A stretch of DNA of 64,000 nt from Desulfarculales bacterium UBA702 (lineage in GTDB: Bacteria; Desulfobacterota; Syntrophobacteria; Syntrophobacterales; Syntrophobacteraceae): positions 18,023-82,022 of the forward strand of contig DBMI01000097.1 in the NCBI GenBank assembly GCA_002298165.1, written 5' to 3'. Every line of letters begins with the position of its first letter. The stretch's first letter is position 1. Positions 43,382-52,756 of the stretch are shown here, one piece after another. The notes below the pieces were generated by a model. The model ran no database searches. It saw only the letters and a list, made by a program, of their open reading frames with translations, and was not told where the DNA came from. The translations under genes were made by a program, and so were the position numbers.

Positions 43382-44368
43382 ATGAAGAGAAAAGAAGATG
43401 TCTTTGCGATCGCAAGGAATTTTATGCGTAGCCGGGTGATTCTCACGGCGGCTGAACTTGACCTTTTCGCCTTGATTCAGGAGGGTGATTCAACCGCGGC
43501 AAAGATGGCTTCCAGGCTTGGTGTCGATAAGCGGGCGCTTTCGCGTGTGCTGGACTGCCTGGTAACTTTTGACCTGTTGGTGAAAGATGGAGACGTTTAT
43601 TCGCCAACTGAAGAGGGTGCGCAATATTCTTCGAAAAATCCCGAATCATCCCTTCCGATGCTGCTTCACATGAGCCGTCTATGGGATAGTTGGAGTGATC
43701 TTACTCAGGTGGTGGAAAAGGGGCCGGGTTCCGAGCAAAAGCCTCCCAAGCCGATGGATCCGGCCAGCCGGCGGGCATTCATTGGTGCGATGCATGTTAT
43801 CGGACGCACACTGTCTGAGGAGATAGCCCGTTCACTCGATCTGAGTGGTTTCAAAAAGCTTATGGATATCGGTGGAGGATCAGGTACATACACGATTGCT
43901 TTCCTCAAAAACAACCCGCGTATGCGGGCATTGATCTTCGACCTCGACGATGTAGTACCAATGGCCCGTGAACGACTGGAGGCCGAGGGTTTTTTGGATC
44001 GCACCGATCTTGTGGGAGGCGATTTTTATCGCGATGAGCTTCCGCCGGGGTGCGACCTTGCACTGCTTTCCGCGATAATTCATCAAAACGATCCTGAACA
44101 AAACCTCGAACTCTTCAAAAAGGCATACCGCGCTTTGGACCCGGGAGGAATGCTGCTAATCCGGGATCACATTATGGATGAATCCAGAACAAAACCTCCT
44201 GAGGGAGCTCTTTTTGCCATAAATATGCTCGTTAATACGCGCGGCGGTGATACATATACCTTTTCCGAAGTGGAAAAGGGTCTTTCCGAGGCAGGCTTTG
44301 TCAACATACGGATGCTTCGATCCGGCGAACGAATGGATTGCCTGGTTGCCGGAGTAAAGCCATCTTAA
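43382..44368 (+). CDS. SAM-dependent O-methyltransferase (Methyltransf_2 type)
   Basis: The ATG at 43382 has AAGGAGG 6 nt upstream (328 residues). An N-terminal winged-helix dimerisation domain (about 1-90: RVILTAAELDLFALI) precedes a Rossmann SAM-binding domain with DIGGGSGTYTIAFL, the D-x-D edge IFDLDDVV and DPGGMLLIRD. It is the acetylserotonin/caffeate-type fold found in small-molecule O-methyltransferases. The general base His is probably in IIHQNDPE. The acceptor is unknown. Monocistronic by spacing. Confidence 0.9.
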   Translation: MKRKEDVFAIARNFMRSRVILTAAELDLFALIQEGDSTAAKMASRLGVDKRALSRVLDCLVTFDLLVKDGDVYSPTEEGAQYSSKNPESSLPMLLHMSRLWDSWSDLTQVVEKGPGSEQKPPKPMDPASRRAFIGAMHVIGRTLSEEIARSLDLSGFKKLMDIGGGSGTYTIAFLKNNPRMRALIFDLDDVVPMARERLEAEGFLDRTDLVGGDFYRDELPPGCDLALLSAIIHQNDPEQNLELFKKAYRALDPGGMLLIRDHIMDESRTKPPEGALFAINMLVNTRGGDTYTFSEVEKGLSEAGFVNIRMLRSGERMDCLVAGVKPS

Positions 44369-45017
44369 AAGTGTTTACCGAGTCAGACTGTGTTGATTGG
44401 CCCGGCAATTTTGCGTGCCTTTGTGGCAGCATGGCGAGACATGGCCCTTGGGTGTTGCAACATGCTACGAATTTTAAGTTTTCAACAATATCTTATTTGA
44501 TCTTTTAGAGTTGAGATCACATAAGGTGGTGTGAATCAACGCGTTCCATACTGAAGCGAAAACTCTCGGAAAATGAGGCATGTTATCGTTTTTGGAACAG
44601 ATCAAAGTGTGCCAATGAAACATGTCTTTATTCATAATGTGCTTTCTTCGAGCAAGTTTCCGATGCGAACAATTTGCAACAATTTTCTGCCGTGATTCGA
44701 CAAAGTGGTGCTGGATCGTAATTGCCGCTAAATTATTCTTGACACATAGGCACAAAAGGCAGAATAATCACGTGCGGGGAATCACAAGTTAGAAGTAAAA
44801 TTGCGGATCGTACGGCAGCAATTTTCCTCCTACTCAAATAGAGTTCTCTATCCTGCTCAAGCTCTTAATACTCACACTCTTCGCTGTAATCTAATCGTAT
44901 CTCCTCTGCTCCCCCGTTGCCGAGCTATCCCTTGCATCCCGGCCGAATTATATCCCCGAGGAGCCGAATGCGTAACAACCCGCTTGAGCGGAGCTATTCA
45001 AGTTTTCAGGACACAGG
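44369..45017. other. Long intergenic region upstream of the gctAB unit
   Basis: 649 nt without a credible gene. The only supported element is the candidate promoter at 44739-44768. The part to the left looks like ordinary non-coding sequence. Confidence 0.45.
44739..44768 (+). promoter_or_regulatory. Candidate sigma-70 promoter for the Cys-rich gene and gctAB
   Basis: TTGACA (44739-44744) and AATAAT (44763-44768) with an 18-nt spacer: a perfect -35 and 5 of 6 at -10. A leader of about 240 nt would precede the first ATG at 45018. Confidence 0.5.
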
Positions 45018-45224
45018 ATGGACAAATTTGAGAAGACCTGCGACGAATGTGGCAGGTCCGAGAACGATTTCCACTACTGCAGCACCCGATGCATGCTACC
45101 AAGCTGTATGGAATGTTCATTTCTTCTACAGTTATATGGTACCGGATGTGGGAACATCCACGTCTATTACTTATGCCGGGATTGTTATAACGAGAGAATC
45201 AAAAGAGGGTTTGTAGAACCCTAG
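45018..45224 (+). CDS. Small Cys-rich (zinc-ribbon-like) protein, 68 residues
   Basis: Nine cysteines lie in 68 residues: CDEC (8-11), Cys21, Cys25, Cys30, Cys33, Cys44 and CRDC (53-56). CxxC pairs at both ends suggest a zinc knuckle or ribbon. The start has an ACAGG-like site only. It ends about 70 nt before gctA on the same strand, and AAGGAGG follows its stop. A link to the CoA-transferase is contextual. Confidence 0.6.
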   Translation: MDKFEKTCDECGRSENDFHYCSTRCMLPSCMECSFLLQLYGTGCGNIHVYYLCRDCYNERIKRGFVEP

Positions 45225-45295
45225 CAAGGAGGTGGGCGCTAAGGGACAATCCAATGCTATTTCCAATTCCAATTAATTCAGAGGAGGCTTTAAAA

Positions 45296-46288
45296 ATGGC
45301 TGTAGACAAATTGATGTCACTCAAGGAAGCGGTTTCAAAGTACATCCACGATGGAGACACTGTTTATTACGGTGGGTTTCAGATCATGGTTCCCATGGCG
45401 CTTACTCACGAAATTATCAGGCAGAAGAAAAGAAATCTTACTACAATAGAATCTTCCACGGACGTTGGCGGATTGGACCTTTTGGTTGGAGCTGGTTGCG
45501 TCAGTGAGATTCACTCGGCGTGGATCATGAACTGGTATGTGAAAGCCCCCTATGCAATCCGCAGGGCTTTCCAGTCCAAGCAAACAAAAAGATTCGATGT
45601 ATCCAACTTCGCCGCCACAAGCGCTCTGATAGCCGGCTTCCTTGGTGTTCCTTTTCTTCCCGTTCGCGGAAACATCGGCACTGACATGCTGAAACTCAAT
45701 CCTACCGATTTGAAGATGGTTAAGGATCCCTTTTCCGGTGAAGAAATGACGGCAGTGCGCGCATGGCGCGCCGACGTTGCCGTCATCCACGCTCAGGTAG
45801 CTGATAGGCTCGGAAACGTAATGAGTTGGGGCACAAGGGGTGTTACGGATGAATTCGGTGCTATGGGCGCCAAAAGGGGCGTAATCGTAACGGCCGAAGA
45901 GATAGTAGAGCCCGAAATCACCAGGGCCGATCCTGACCGCACCGTGGTTCCCTATTTCAAGACGCTTGCTGTTGTACATGCTCCTTGGGGCGCACATCCT
46001 TCGGCATGCCGCGGTTATTATGGCCTCGATATCCGGTTCAGCCAATACCAGGGCAAGTATGAAAGAAACGGCGAACTTCTCCCCAAATTCCTGGATGAAT
46101 GGGTGTATGGCTGCGAAGACCACAATGCGTACATCAAAAAATACATCCAGAAATTCGGTCAGGCAGGCCTTGACAGGCTTAAGCCAACTCTCGGGTACAA
46201 GCCCAAATACCAGGTGGACTATGGGTTTCACGACCCTGCGGTTTGGAAGGGCGTACCACAGTACACCGATGAGTATATCAAGGCTTAG
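45296..46288 (+). CDS. gctA: Glutaconate CoA-transferase-like subunit A
   Basis: The ATG at 45296 has GAGGAGG upstream (330 residues). It shows the class I CoA-transferase alpha fold: MSLKEAVSKYIHDGDTVYYGGF, IRRAFQSKQ, GNIGTDMLKLNPTDLKMVKDPF and VAVIHAQVADRLGN. With subunit B it exchanges CoA between acyl-CoA and free acids such as glutaconate or acetate. In anaerobes this activates substrates for fermentation or syntrophic oxidation. A related 3-oxoacid or aromatic-acid CoA-transferase cannot be excluded. Confidence 0.88.
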   Translation: MAVDKLMSLKEAVSKYIHDGDTVYYGGFQIMVPMALTHEIIRQKKRNLTTIESSTDVGGLDLLVGAGCVSEIHSAWIMNWYVKAPYAIRRAFQSKQTKRFDVSNFAATSALIAGFLGVPFLPVRGNIGTDMLKLNPTDLKMVKDPFSGEEMTAVRAWRADVAVIHAQVADRLGNVMSWGTRGVTDEFGAMGAKRGVIVTAEEIVEPEITRADPDRTVVPYFKTLAVVHAPWGAHPSACRGYYGLDIRFSQYQGKYERNGELLPKFLDEWVYGCEDHNAYIKKYIQKFGQAGLDRLKPTLGYKPKYQVDYGFHDPAVWKGVPQYTDEYIKA

Positions 46289-46324
46289 GCTTGACCCAAT
46301 AAGAATGCACAAGGAGAAGAAAAC

Positions 46325-47098
46325 ATGCATGCCACGAATTATAAATTGACTGAACTGATGGTGGTTCGATGCGCTAAGGAAATCAAAGACAGTGAAGTCG
46401 TGTTTGCGGGCGTGGGTCTGCCCTTGGTAGTTGTGGGTTTTGCAATGGTGACACACGCTCCCAATATGATCCTTTTCACCGAGGGCGGATCTATCCGTGC
46501 GACGGCACCTCCGGGACTCGCAATCACGGTTGACGACCCGGCTCTTTTCTGCAACGGCGATGCATCCTTTGGAATGCTTTCGACCATGGCGGCCCTTCAG
46601 AGAGGCGAAGTTGACGTTGCCTTCATCGGCGGCGCGCAGATCGATAAATTCGGCAACATCAACTCAACCGGTGTCGGCGACTGGAGCAAGCCGGAATCAT
46701 TTACCTATTTTGCTGGCAGCGGCGGCGCAAACGATATGGCGACGTCGGGCAAGCGCGTCCTGGCCATTATGCCTCAGGACCCGAAGAAATTCGTCGAAAA
46801 GGTCGATTATCTGACGACACCCGGCTTCCTCGATGGCCCCGGTGCTCGAGAAAAACTGGGAATGATCGGCGGCGGGCCCAGCGTTGTCGTAAGTACAATG
46901 GGTGTTTACAAGTTTGACGAGAAGACCTGTGAAATGTACCTGGCCGAGTACTATCCTGGCCAGTCGGTGGAAAAACTGAAGGCAAACTGCTCCTTCGATC
47001 TCAAGATTTCTCCCAACGTCAAAGAGACCGAGCCTCCGACGGAAGAAGAAATCTCGGTTCTTCGCAGCATCGATCCGACAGGGTTCTATCTTGGGTAG
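46325..47098 (+). CDS. gctB: Glutaconate CoA-transferase-like subunit B
   Basis: A 257-residue beta subunit, 36 nt after gctA with AAGGAGAAG before the ATG. The catalytic Glu that forms the enzyme-CoA thioester is Glu53 in LFTEGGSI, nearly the same position as Glu54 in the Acidaminococcus enzyme. AGVGLPLVVVGFA and VDVAFIGGAQIDKFGN match the family. It forms a heterotetramer or octamer with GctA. A terminator follows. Confidence 0.9.
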   Translation: MHATNYKLTELMVVRCAKEIKDSEVVFAGVGLPLVVVGFAMVTHAPNMILFTEGGSIRATAPPGLAITVDDPALFCNGDASFGMLSTMAALQRGEVDVAFIGGAQIDKFGNINSTGVGDWSKPESFTYFAGSGGANDMATSGKRVLAIMPQDPKKFVEKVDYLTTPGFLDGPGAREKLGMIGGGPSVVVSTMGVYKFDEKTCEMYLAEYYPGQSVEKLKANCSFDLKISPNVKETEPPTEEEISVLRSIDPTGFYLG

Positions 47099-47142
47099 CT
47101 TGAAATAGTCTTCCCGGGCAAGAACCTGCAAGTGGCACATCC

Positions 47143-47181
47143 TGGCCGGCGGAGCGGAAACGCGCCGCCGGCTTTCGTTTG
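47143..47181 (+). terminator. Rho-independent terminator after gctB
   Basis: GCCGGCGG (47145-47152) pairs with CCGCCGGC (47165-47172), with extra GCG/CGC pairing inside, followed by TTTCGTTTG. It lies 45 nt after the gctB stop. Confidence 0.75.
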
Positions 47182-47368
47182 CACGCCCTCTCTCGATACT
47201 ATGCTCATGCTTTTGCGGTATTTTTCGCTCATGCCCCAGGATACATTATCCGAATCTTTAACTGAGACAATCTAGTGGGATAGGTTCGCGACCCTATGGC
47301 CTGGATTGTGTTACATCCAGCCAGGTCACGGCACACAGCCATTTGACACCAGGTGGAAAGTTCGGTTG

Positions 47369-47920
47369 ATGGAAAGAGATATCGAGGATGAAGAGGCGAA
47401 ATACCGCTCACTGAGGGAGTATTCCAGGGTTGACGGCCACCTGCCAATCCATATCACCATAGTGCCCGAAGACCGGCACTCAATGGCCTGGTCCCGTACA
47501 TCGCTTGAAGCGGCTTTGACGGAAAACCGGGAGATGCCGGAACCGGGTGACCGTGTAATCGCTGAGTGCCTGAACATCATCAATTCAAAGCTTGACACCA
47601 TCATAAGGATGCTGGCCTTCCAGAACAAAGACTATTGCTCGTTGCAACTCGAAGAGGTCAATATCAGCGCAGGTGGTCTCAGCGTTTCGACCTGCGAACT
47701 TTTCGAGTGCGGAAGTCTGGTTGAGATCCAATTGATGCTTCCCACTGCTCCGTATCTTATTCTGTACGTTTATGGCAACGTTGTGAGATCGGAGCCGGAG
47801 GGCGAACGTAACCGGGTCTGGGTGTACTTCACCCTGATAGATGAGGATATTCGGGAACACATTGTAAAATATGTCTTCGAACGGCAACGGGAAATCCTTC
47901 GTAAGAAACGGAATCTGTAA
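47369..47920 (+). CDS. PilZ-domain protein upstream of motAB
   Basis: The ATG at 47369 gives 183 residues; upstream bases offer only a weak site. The N-terminal ~95 residues are polar and partly helical (LEAALTENREMPEPGD, then NIINSKLDTIIRML). The C-terminal half is PilZ-like: VNISAGGLSVS, the beta-barrel motif that follows the arginine box, then LMLPTAPYLILYVYGNVV. The usual RxxxR c-di-GMP box is not clear, so binding is uncertain. The gene sits 9 nt before motA and most likely modulates motor output. Confidence 0.82.
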   Translation: MERDIEDEEAKYRSLREYSRVDGHLPIHITIVPEDRHSMAWSRTSLEAALTENREMPEPGDRVIAECLNIINSKLDTIIRMLAFQNKDYCSLQLEEVNISAGGLSVSTCELFECGSLVEIQLMLPTAPYLILYVYGNVVRSEPEGERNRVWVYFTLIDEDIREHIVKYVFERQREILRKKRNL

Positions 47921-47929
47921 GAGGGGCTG

Positions 47930-48787
47930 ATGTTTGTAATAATTGGAATGGTAATCGTGACCAGCTCAGTTATTGGCGGCTACCTGATGGAGCATGGCAA
48001 CATGTCGTTGCTGTTTCAGCCAGCCGAGTTGGTCATTATATTTGGCGCCTCATTAGGCGGCTTCATAATTGCTTCACCCATGAAGGTGATCAAGGCTGTA
48101 CAGGGCGGCATAATGAGGATGTTCAAGGGAAAGATTTATTCCAAGAATGATTATGTGGAAGCGCTCATGCTCTTGAGCGAGATTTTCTACAAGATCAGAA
48201 AGGAAGGGCTGGTTTCAATCGAGACCGATCTCGATGAGCCAACGAAAAGCGCCATCTTCAAAAAATATCCGAAATTCCTGAAAAATCATCATGCCCTTGC
48301 TTTTCTCACCGATACGCTCAGAACTCTTACCATCACTGACATAGAAGCGCACGAACTGGCATCGCTTCTAGATTATGAAATTGATGCTCATTTTGAGGAA
48401 GCGACAATCCCGTCAAAGAGCATCGGCCATGTTGCGGACGCTCTTCCAGGCCTCGGAATTGTTGCGGCGGTTTTGGGCGTTGTTCTTACAATGAAAAAAA
48501 TAAGCGAACCGCCCGAGGTCCTGGGCCAAAGCATTGGTGCGGCATTGGTTGGGACATTTCTAGGCGTTCTCCTCTGTTATGGATTTGTAGGTCCCATTTC
48601 GCGCAACCTGGAGCATATTGCCAACGAGGACCGGGAATTCCTGACCGTTATCAAAGCGGCACTTCTTGCGTTCGTAAACACACCTTCACCCCAGGTTGCA
48701 ATAGAATTTGCCAGGAGGGTTGTTCCTGGAGAACTTAAACCCTCTTTTCTCGAACTTGAAGCGGTCATGAAAAAGGCTAAAAGGTAA
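47930..48787 (+). CDS. motA: Flagellar motor stator protein MotA
   Basis: A 285-residue protein with four membrane helices. N-terminal VIVTSSVIGGYLMEHGNM and SLLFQPAELVIIFGASLGGFI are MotA signatures, and PGLGIVAAVLGVVLTM plus FLGVLLCYGFVGP form helices 3-4 with the conserved Pro. It forms the stator ion channel with MotB. A GAGGGGC site precedes it. No other flagellar genes are in the window. Confidence 0.95.
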   Translation: MFVIIGMVIVTSSVIGGYLMEHGNMSLLFQPAELVIIFGASLGGFIIASPMKVIKAVQGGIMRMFKGKIYSKNDYVEALMLLSEIFYKIRKEGLVSIETDLDEPTKSAIFKKYPKFLKNHHALAFLTDTLRTLTITDIEAHELASLLDYEIDAHFEEATIPSKSIGHVADALPGLGIVAAVLGVVLTMKKISEPPEVLGQSIGAALVGTFLGVLLCYGFVGPISRNLEHIANEDREFLTVIKAALLAFVNTPSPQVAIEFARRVVPGELKPSFLELEAVMKKAKR

Positions 48788-48792
48788 TAAAT

Positions 48793-49602
48793 ATGGAAGA
48801 TAAGCAGAAGAAGATCATCATAAAGAGAGTCAAACGCGTTGCTTCGGGGTCTCACGGCGGAAGCTGGAAAGTCGCTTATGCGGATTTCGTTACGGCGATG
48901 ATGGCGTTCTTTCTGCTGATGTGGCTGCTGAACATGACCTCCCAGGAAAAAAGGGCGGTGCTTGCACTCTATTTCAAGCACTTCAGTCTATTTGAAAAGG
49001 GCGGGAAGTCCTTCATGAGCGATGGAGGATTGAGGCCCTCTGGCTTGAACTACGGTGGCGAGGAAGTTATTGAGAGCGGCGAGCATTCGAGCGGGATTAC
49101 CAATGACGATCTTGCGGTAAGGCTGATGACCGGAATCGAGGAGAGCGCTCCAAACTCGTCACAGCAGGTGTTCATTGCTGTTACGGAGGAGGGCATAAGA
49201 ATTCAGATAGTGGACACGCGCGAGAACCCTATTTTTCCTGTCGGAAGTGCACAATTGACCGATAACGCGAAAACTATAGTAAAAACTGTTGCGGCGGTTC
49301 TAAAGAATTTCCCCAATGAAATTGCGGTGGAGGGGCATACCGACTCAACTCAAACAAAAAGTGAGCAGATGTCGAACTGGGAACTCTCCGTTGCAAGAGC
49401 CGGGTCTGCAAGGCGCGAACTGGAACAAAGCGGAATAAGTCCATCGCGAATCGCAAGAGTCGCCGGATTTGCCGACAAGGTACCGTTGCTCATGGAACTG
49501 CCGAACGACCCTCGAAACAGGCGTATCAGCATCATCTTTATGAAAAATAAGAGGCTTAAGCCACCAGATAAGCTGGAGTGGCTGATGAAGCCGCCTGTCT
49601 GA
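48793..49602 (+). CDS. motB: Flagellar motor stator protein MotB
   Basis: A 269-residue protein, 5 nt after motA. Its single helix carries the ion-binding Asp31 in WKVAYADFVTAMMAFFLLMW. A plug/linker region (about 55-115) precedes the OmpA-like peptidoglycan-binding domain (about 145-255) with EGHTDSTQ, NWELSVARAGSARREL and NDPRNRRISI. Asp31 in this context suggests proton coupling. Intact and full length. Confidence 0.95.
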   Translation: MEDKQKKIIIKRVKRVASGSHGGSWKVAYADFVTAMMAFFLLMWLLNMTSQEKRAVLALYFKHFSLFEKGGKSFMSDGGLRPSGLNYGGEEVIESGEHSSGITNDDLAVRLMTGIEESAPNSSQQVFIAVTEEGIRIQIVDTRENPIFPVGSAQLTDNAKTIVKTVAAVLKNFPNEIAVEGHTDSTQTKSEQMSNWELSVARAGSARRELEQSGISPSRIARVAGFADKVPLLMELPNDPRNRRISIIFMKNKRLKPPDKLEWLMKPPV

Positions 49603-49623
49603 CGGAATTCCTGAATCCGGCTC

Positions 49624-50994
49624 CTAGACCCCTATCTCGTAATAGAGGGTCGCGACCGAGTGTATCGCACGGTGGAAATCATCCAGCGAGAAGCGCTCGT
49701 TAGGAGAATGGGCGCCGTCATCAGGACACCCCCAGCCCAGCAGCAAGATGTTTTCCTGCCCAAGGTGCTTCTTTATGAGATTTACCACGGGGATCGACCC
49801 GCCTTCCCTGATGAAGACAGGTTTCTTGCCAAAACCCGCTGCAATGGCTTTTTCCGCGGCACGCATCGCGGTGGTTTGCCGCGATACGAGGACCGGGTCT
49901 GCCCCATGCAGGTCGGTTATTTTAACTTTGACGCCCGCTGGCGAATTTTTTTCGATAAAATCATGAAAGATCCGGGTGATTATACCCGGGTCCTGATTGG
50001 GAACAAGCCGCATGCTGACTTTTGCGCCGGCTCTTGCTGGAATGATAGTCTTTGCGCCCTGACCGGAAAAGCCGCCCCAAAGTCCATTTATATCGAGAGT
50101 CGGCCTGGCGCCTTTCCGCTCGACTACGGAATACCCCGGCTCGCCGGTAAACTCCGGGACGCCAAGATAGTCGCGAATTCTACTCTCATCGACCGGCAGT
50201 GATGCCATCTCCTCCCTCTCCGATTTCTGCAGGGGAAGCACGTCGTCATAGAAGCCCGGAAGATTCACCGTCTCGTCCGGGGCTTTGAGAGCTGCCAGTA
50301 TATTTGCAAGCACCTGTGCGGGGTTTTCTACTATTCCGCCGAATCCTCCCGAGTGCAGGTCAAAACGAGGTCCCTGCACATCCAGCTGAAAGTAGCAGAG
50401 ACCGCGCAGTCCGTAGGTTATGGCAGGAATACCCGGTGCAAACTGGGCACCATCGGAGATTGCCACCGCATCGGCGATAAGCTCTCCACGATGTTCCCGC
50501 AAAAACTTCTCAAGATTTGGGCTTCCAATTTCCTCTTCACCCTCGACAAGAAACTTCAGATTAACGGGAAGCTTTTCTCCCGCCCCAAGGATTGCCTGAG
50601 CGGCCTTTACATAGGTTAGAAACTGGCCCTTATCATCCGTTGCTCCACGAGCATAGATATACCCATCGCGAGTGCTTGGCGAAAACGGCGGGGTTTCCCA
50701 CTCATCTAAAGGATCGGGGGGCTGGACGTCATAGTGTCCGTACACGAGCAAAACGGGCGCGCCCGGAATGTGTTCGGAAGAGGCCAGCACCACCGGGTGA
50801 CGCTGCGTCTGGTAAATCTTGCCCTCGAACCCGCAGTTCTCTAGCTGATCGAGGACCCACTGCGCTGCTGAGCGTATATCTTCATCGTGCTCCGAGAGAG
50901 TGCTGACGCTGGAGATTTTGAGAAAGGCGGCGAGGTCGTCAACAAATGCCTGTCTGTTTTTGTCTATATAAGAAGAAACACTGGCTGGAAGCAT
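49624..50994 (-). CDS. M20-family metallopeptidase (dipeptidase)
   Basis: A 456-residue zinc exopeptidase. Zinc ligands and catalytic residues appear in LLVYGHYDVQPPD (His, Asp), GATDDKGQ (bridging Asp), EGEEEIGSPN (general base Glu plus ligand) and the late WGCPDDGAHSPNER (His). An internal dimerisation domain spans about 195-340. The length and motifs fit the cytosolic M20 dipeptidases that cleave dipeptides or short peptides. It converges with motB 21 nt away. Specificity unknown. Confidence 0.93.
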   Translation of the reverse strand: MLPASVSSYIDKNRQAFVDDLAAFLKISSVSTLSEHDEDIRSAAQWVLDQLENCGFEGKIYQTQRHPVVLASSEHIPGAPVLLVYGHYDVQPPDPLDEWETPPFSPSTRDGYIYARGATDDKGQFLTYVKAAQAILGAGEKLPVNLKFLVEGEEEIGSPNLEKFLREHRGELIADAVAISDGAQFAPGIPAITYGLRGLCYFQLDVQGPRFDLHSGGFGGIVENPAQVLANILAALKAPDETVNLPGFYDDVLPLQKSEREEMASLPVDESRIRDYLGVPEFTGEPGYSVVERKGARPTLDINGLWGGFSGQGAKTIIPARAGAKVSMRLVPNQDPGIITRIFHDFIEKNSPAGVKVKITDLHGADPVLVSRQTTAMRAAEKAIAAGFGKKPVFIREGGSIPVVNLIKKHLGQENILLLGWGCPDDGAHSPNERFSLDDFHRAIHSVATLYYEIGV

Positions 50995-51213
50995 AATAGT
51001 CTCCTGGTCTGGTTTGTGGGGTGCGGATCGAGATGTGCTCGTCTAAACTAGGCTCTGTTCGCTCTTTTTTCAACGGAGCAGTTGCATCAGGGCTGTCGAA
51101 AGCAATCTAGTGCTGGAGGATTTTAAAATGAAATTGCTGGCGCTCCCTGCCATGAAATTGTTACATTAGACTAAGGGGAAAGGTTTAGATCCAGCTTTCC
51201 CGAGGAGAATATC

Positions 51214-52335
51214 TTGTCCACCATAAGCCGGCTGAAAGTGGTTAAGAGTATTGATGAAATCCCGCGGGATGATTGGAATAGTCTCGCAGTCCAGGCTGCT
51301 CCGATTCTCGATTGGGAGTATTTGTACGCCCTTGAAAAATCCGGCTCCGTATCTCGCGACAGGGGCTATAAGCCCTCTCACGTGATTCTCTATCGGGGGT
51401 CGAGGCCTTCGGCGATAGTTCCGCTATACGAGCGCGACCGGGCATGGGTCGAGTTTGGAGATGGTGGATTAATTGAGTTTTTGTCTGAACTAACAGGGCT
51501 CCCTTTTCATTCAGGCCTGGTAGGGACTATTCCCTATACTCCAATCCCCGGATACGATTTTCTGCTCGGCCCGGGGGTCGAACCAGCGCCAACCTACAGG
51601 TATCTGCTGCATCAGATAGACGAACTTTGCGCCGAACGTGGTCTCTCGACGAGCCGCATCTATTTTGTTTCGCCCGAGTCAAGGCTTCACCCGGTTCTAT
51701 TGGAAAGCGGTTACATACGCCTGACCAGTTCGTATTTATACTGGTTGAACCGCGGATACAATTCTTTTGATGATTATCTGGGATCTTTCAAATCGAGCCG
51801 CCGCACGAAAATTAAAAGAGAATGGCGCTCCATCAAAGAGATGGGTATAGACCTGCGCATGGTCCCGGGCATCGAAGCCGAGGACGATCTTTTTGATGAG
51901 ATGTACCTGCTTTACCGCCGAACCTGGGTAAAACATATGGGATTTGGCATCAGGCCGTTCCTTAATGAATCCTTTTTCCGGCTGCTGGCCGAAAACTTCC
52001 GGTCTAGGACCGCCTTTACAGTCGCATCACTTGGCAACAAGCGTTTGGCGGGTGCCCTTTTTTATCAAAAAAACTCGTCACTCTATGGCCGGTATTGGGG
52101 GTGCTTTCGCGAAGTCCCATTCCTTCATTTTGCCACATGCTATTACTACCCCATCGCATTCGGCATCGAAAATTGCATCAAAAGCATGGACCCGGGCTTC
52201 GGAGGCGAACATAAATACATCCGAGGCTTCGAAGAAGTACCCGTCTCACATTACATAAAATTCTTTGACGAACAGCAGCGCCGAATAGCCCACTCCGTTA
52301 TCTCGCAGATGCGGGAGCAAAATATTTTGAAATAG
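51214..52335 (+). CDS. FemAB-like GNAT acyltransferase (PF04339-type)
   Basis: Read from TTG 51214 with GAGGAG 7 nt upstream (373 residues). It shows a duplicated GNAT fold of the FemAB-like type: WNSLAVQAAPILDWEYLYALEKSG at the start, GYDFLLGPGVEP, and RRTKIKREWRSI in the middle. The closing signature is LFYQKNSSLYGRYWGC, then LHFATCYYYPIAFGIENCI and GFGGEHKYIRGFE. Such proteins move acyl or aminoacyl groups, often in peptidoglycan or surface polymer modification. The substrate is not indicated by its neighbours. Confidence 0.85.
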   Translation: MSTISRLKVVKSIDEIPRDDWNSLAVQAAPILDWEYLYALEKSGSVSRDRGYKPSHVILYRGSRPSAIVPLYERDRAWVEFGDGGLIEFLSELTGLPFHSGLVGTIPYTPIPGYDFLLGPGVEPAPTYRYLLHQIDELCAERGLSTSRIYFVSPESRLHPVLLESGYIRLTSSYLYWLNRGYNSFDDYLGSFKSSRRTKIKREWRSIKEMGIDLRMVPGIEAEDDLFDEMYLLYRRTWVKHMGFGIRPFLNESFFRLLAENFRSRTAFTVASLGNKRLAGALFYQKNSSLYGRYWGCFREVPFLHFATCYYYPIAFGIENCIKSMDPGFGGEHKYIRGFEEVPVSHYIKFFDEQQRRIAHSVISQMREQNILK

Positions 52336-52756
52336 ACTATTTTCCGGCGGCCATCAGCCATTCCCACCAGAGACGATCTTGCCATCTTCGCTTCAGCCGT
52401 TTTCTCATATCAGAGGTTTGGCCATGGGAGAAAAGAAGTAAGACTATAAAGAAAGAGCCCAGGAAGGAGGGGGGGACCTAAAAAAGGCGAATGGCACGAT
52501 AATTGATTGTGATGGGATAAGGATCTATGGCAATTAGGCCTAATTTATGGCCTTCGTGCTAACAACGGTGCTAACAAATGTGATGCCAATCAGAACTTAT
52601 TTGATGCCCATCAATCGGACCACAATTCCGATATGAATCCCTCCTGGCCTGCCAATTTGAGGCACTCATGGGAGCTACTGTTGTGAATTACCTGTTGTGA
52701 AAGTCATGGCCCACCATGAGGATACTCACGAAAGCTGCCTCTGTTATGGGGTAGCT
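52336..52756. other. Island left boundary: non-coding with direct-repeat copy 1
   Basis: About 420 nt without a gene, downstream of the FemAB-like gene. It holds the left 34-nt repeat (52446-52479) and a tandem GTGCTAACAA pair (52556-52565, 52568-52577). A reversed copy of that decamer lies next to the right repeat (56337-56346). Confidence 0.6.
52446..52479 (+). repeat. 34-bp direct repeat, left copy
   Basis: Identical over 34 nt to 56363-56396 in the same orientation, including a seven-G run. It begins ATAAAGAAAGAGCCCAGG and ends GACCT. Here the sequence after the repeat diverges (AAAAAAGG), so the hairpin that the right copy can form is incomplete. Confidence 0.9.

Noticed and set aside
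44474..44755. 93-codon minus-strand frame upstream of the Cys-rich mini-protein
   Set aside because: Composition is unlike a real protein, with no start signal.
45335..46456. Long open frame on the minus strand opposite gctA
   Set aside because: It is antisense to a well-supported gene, has no ribosome site and arises from codon bias of gctA.
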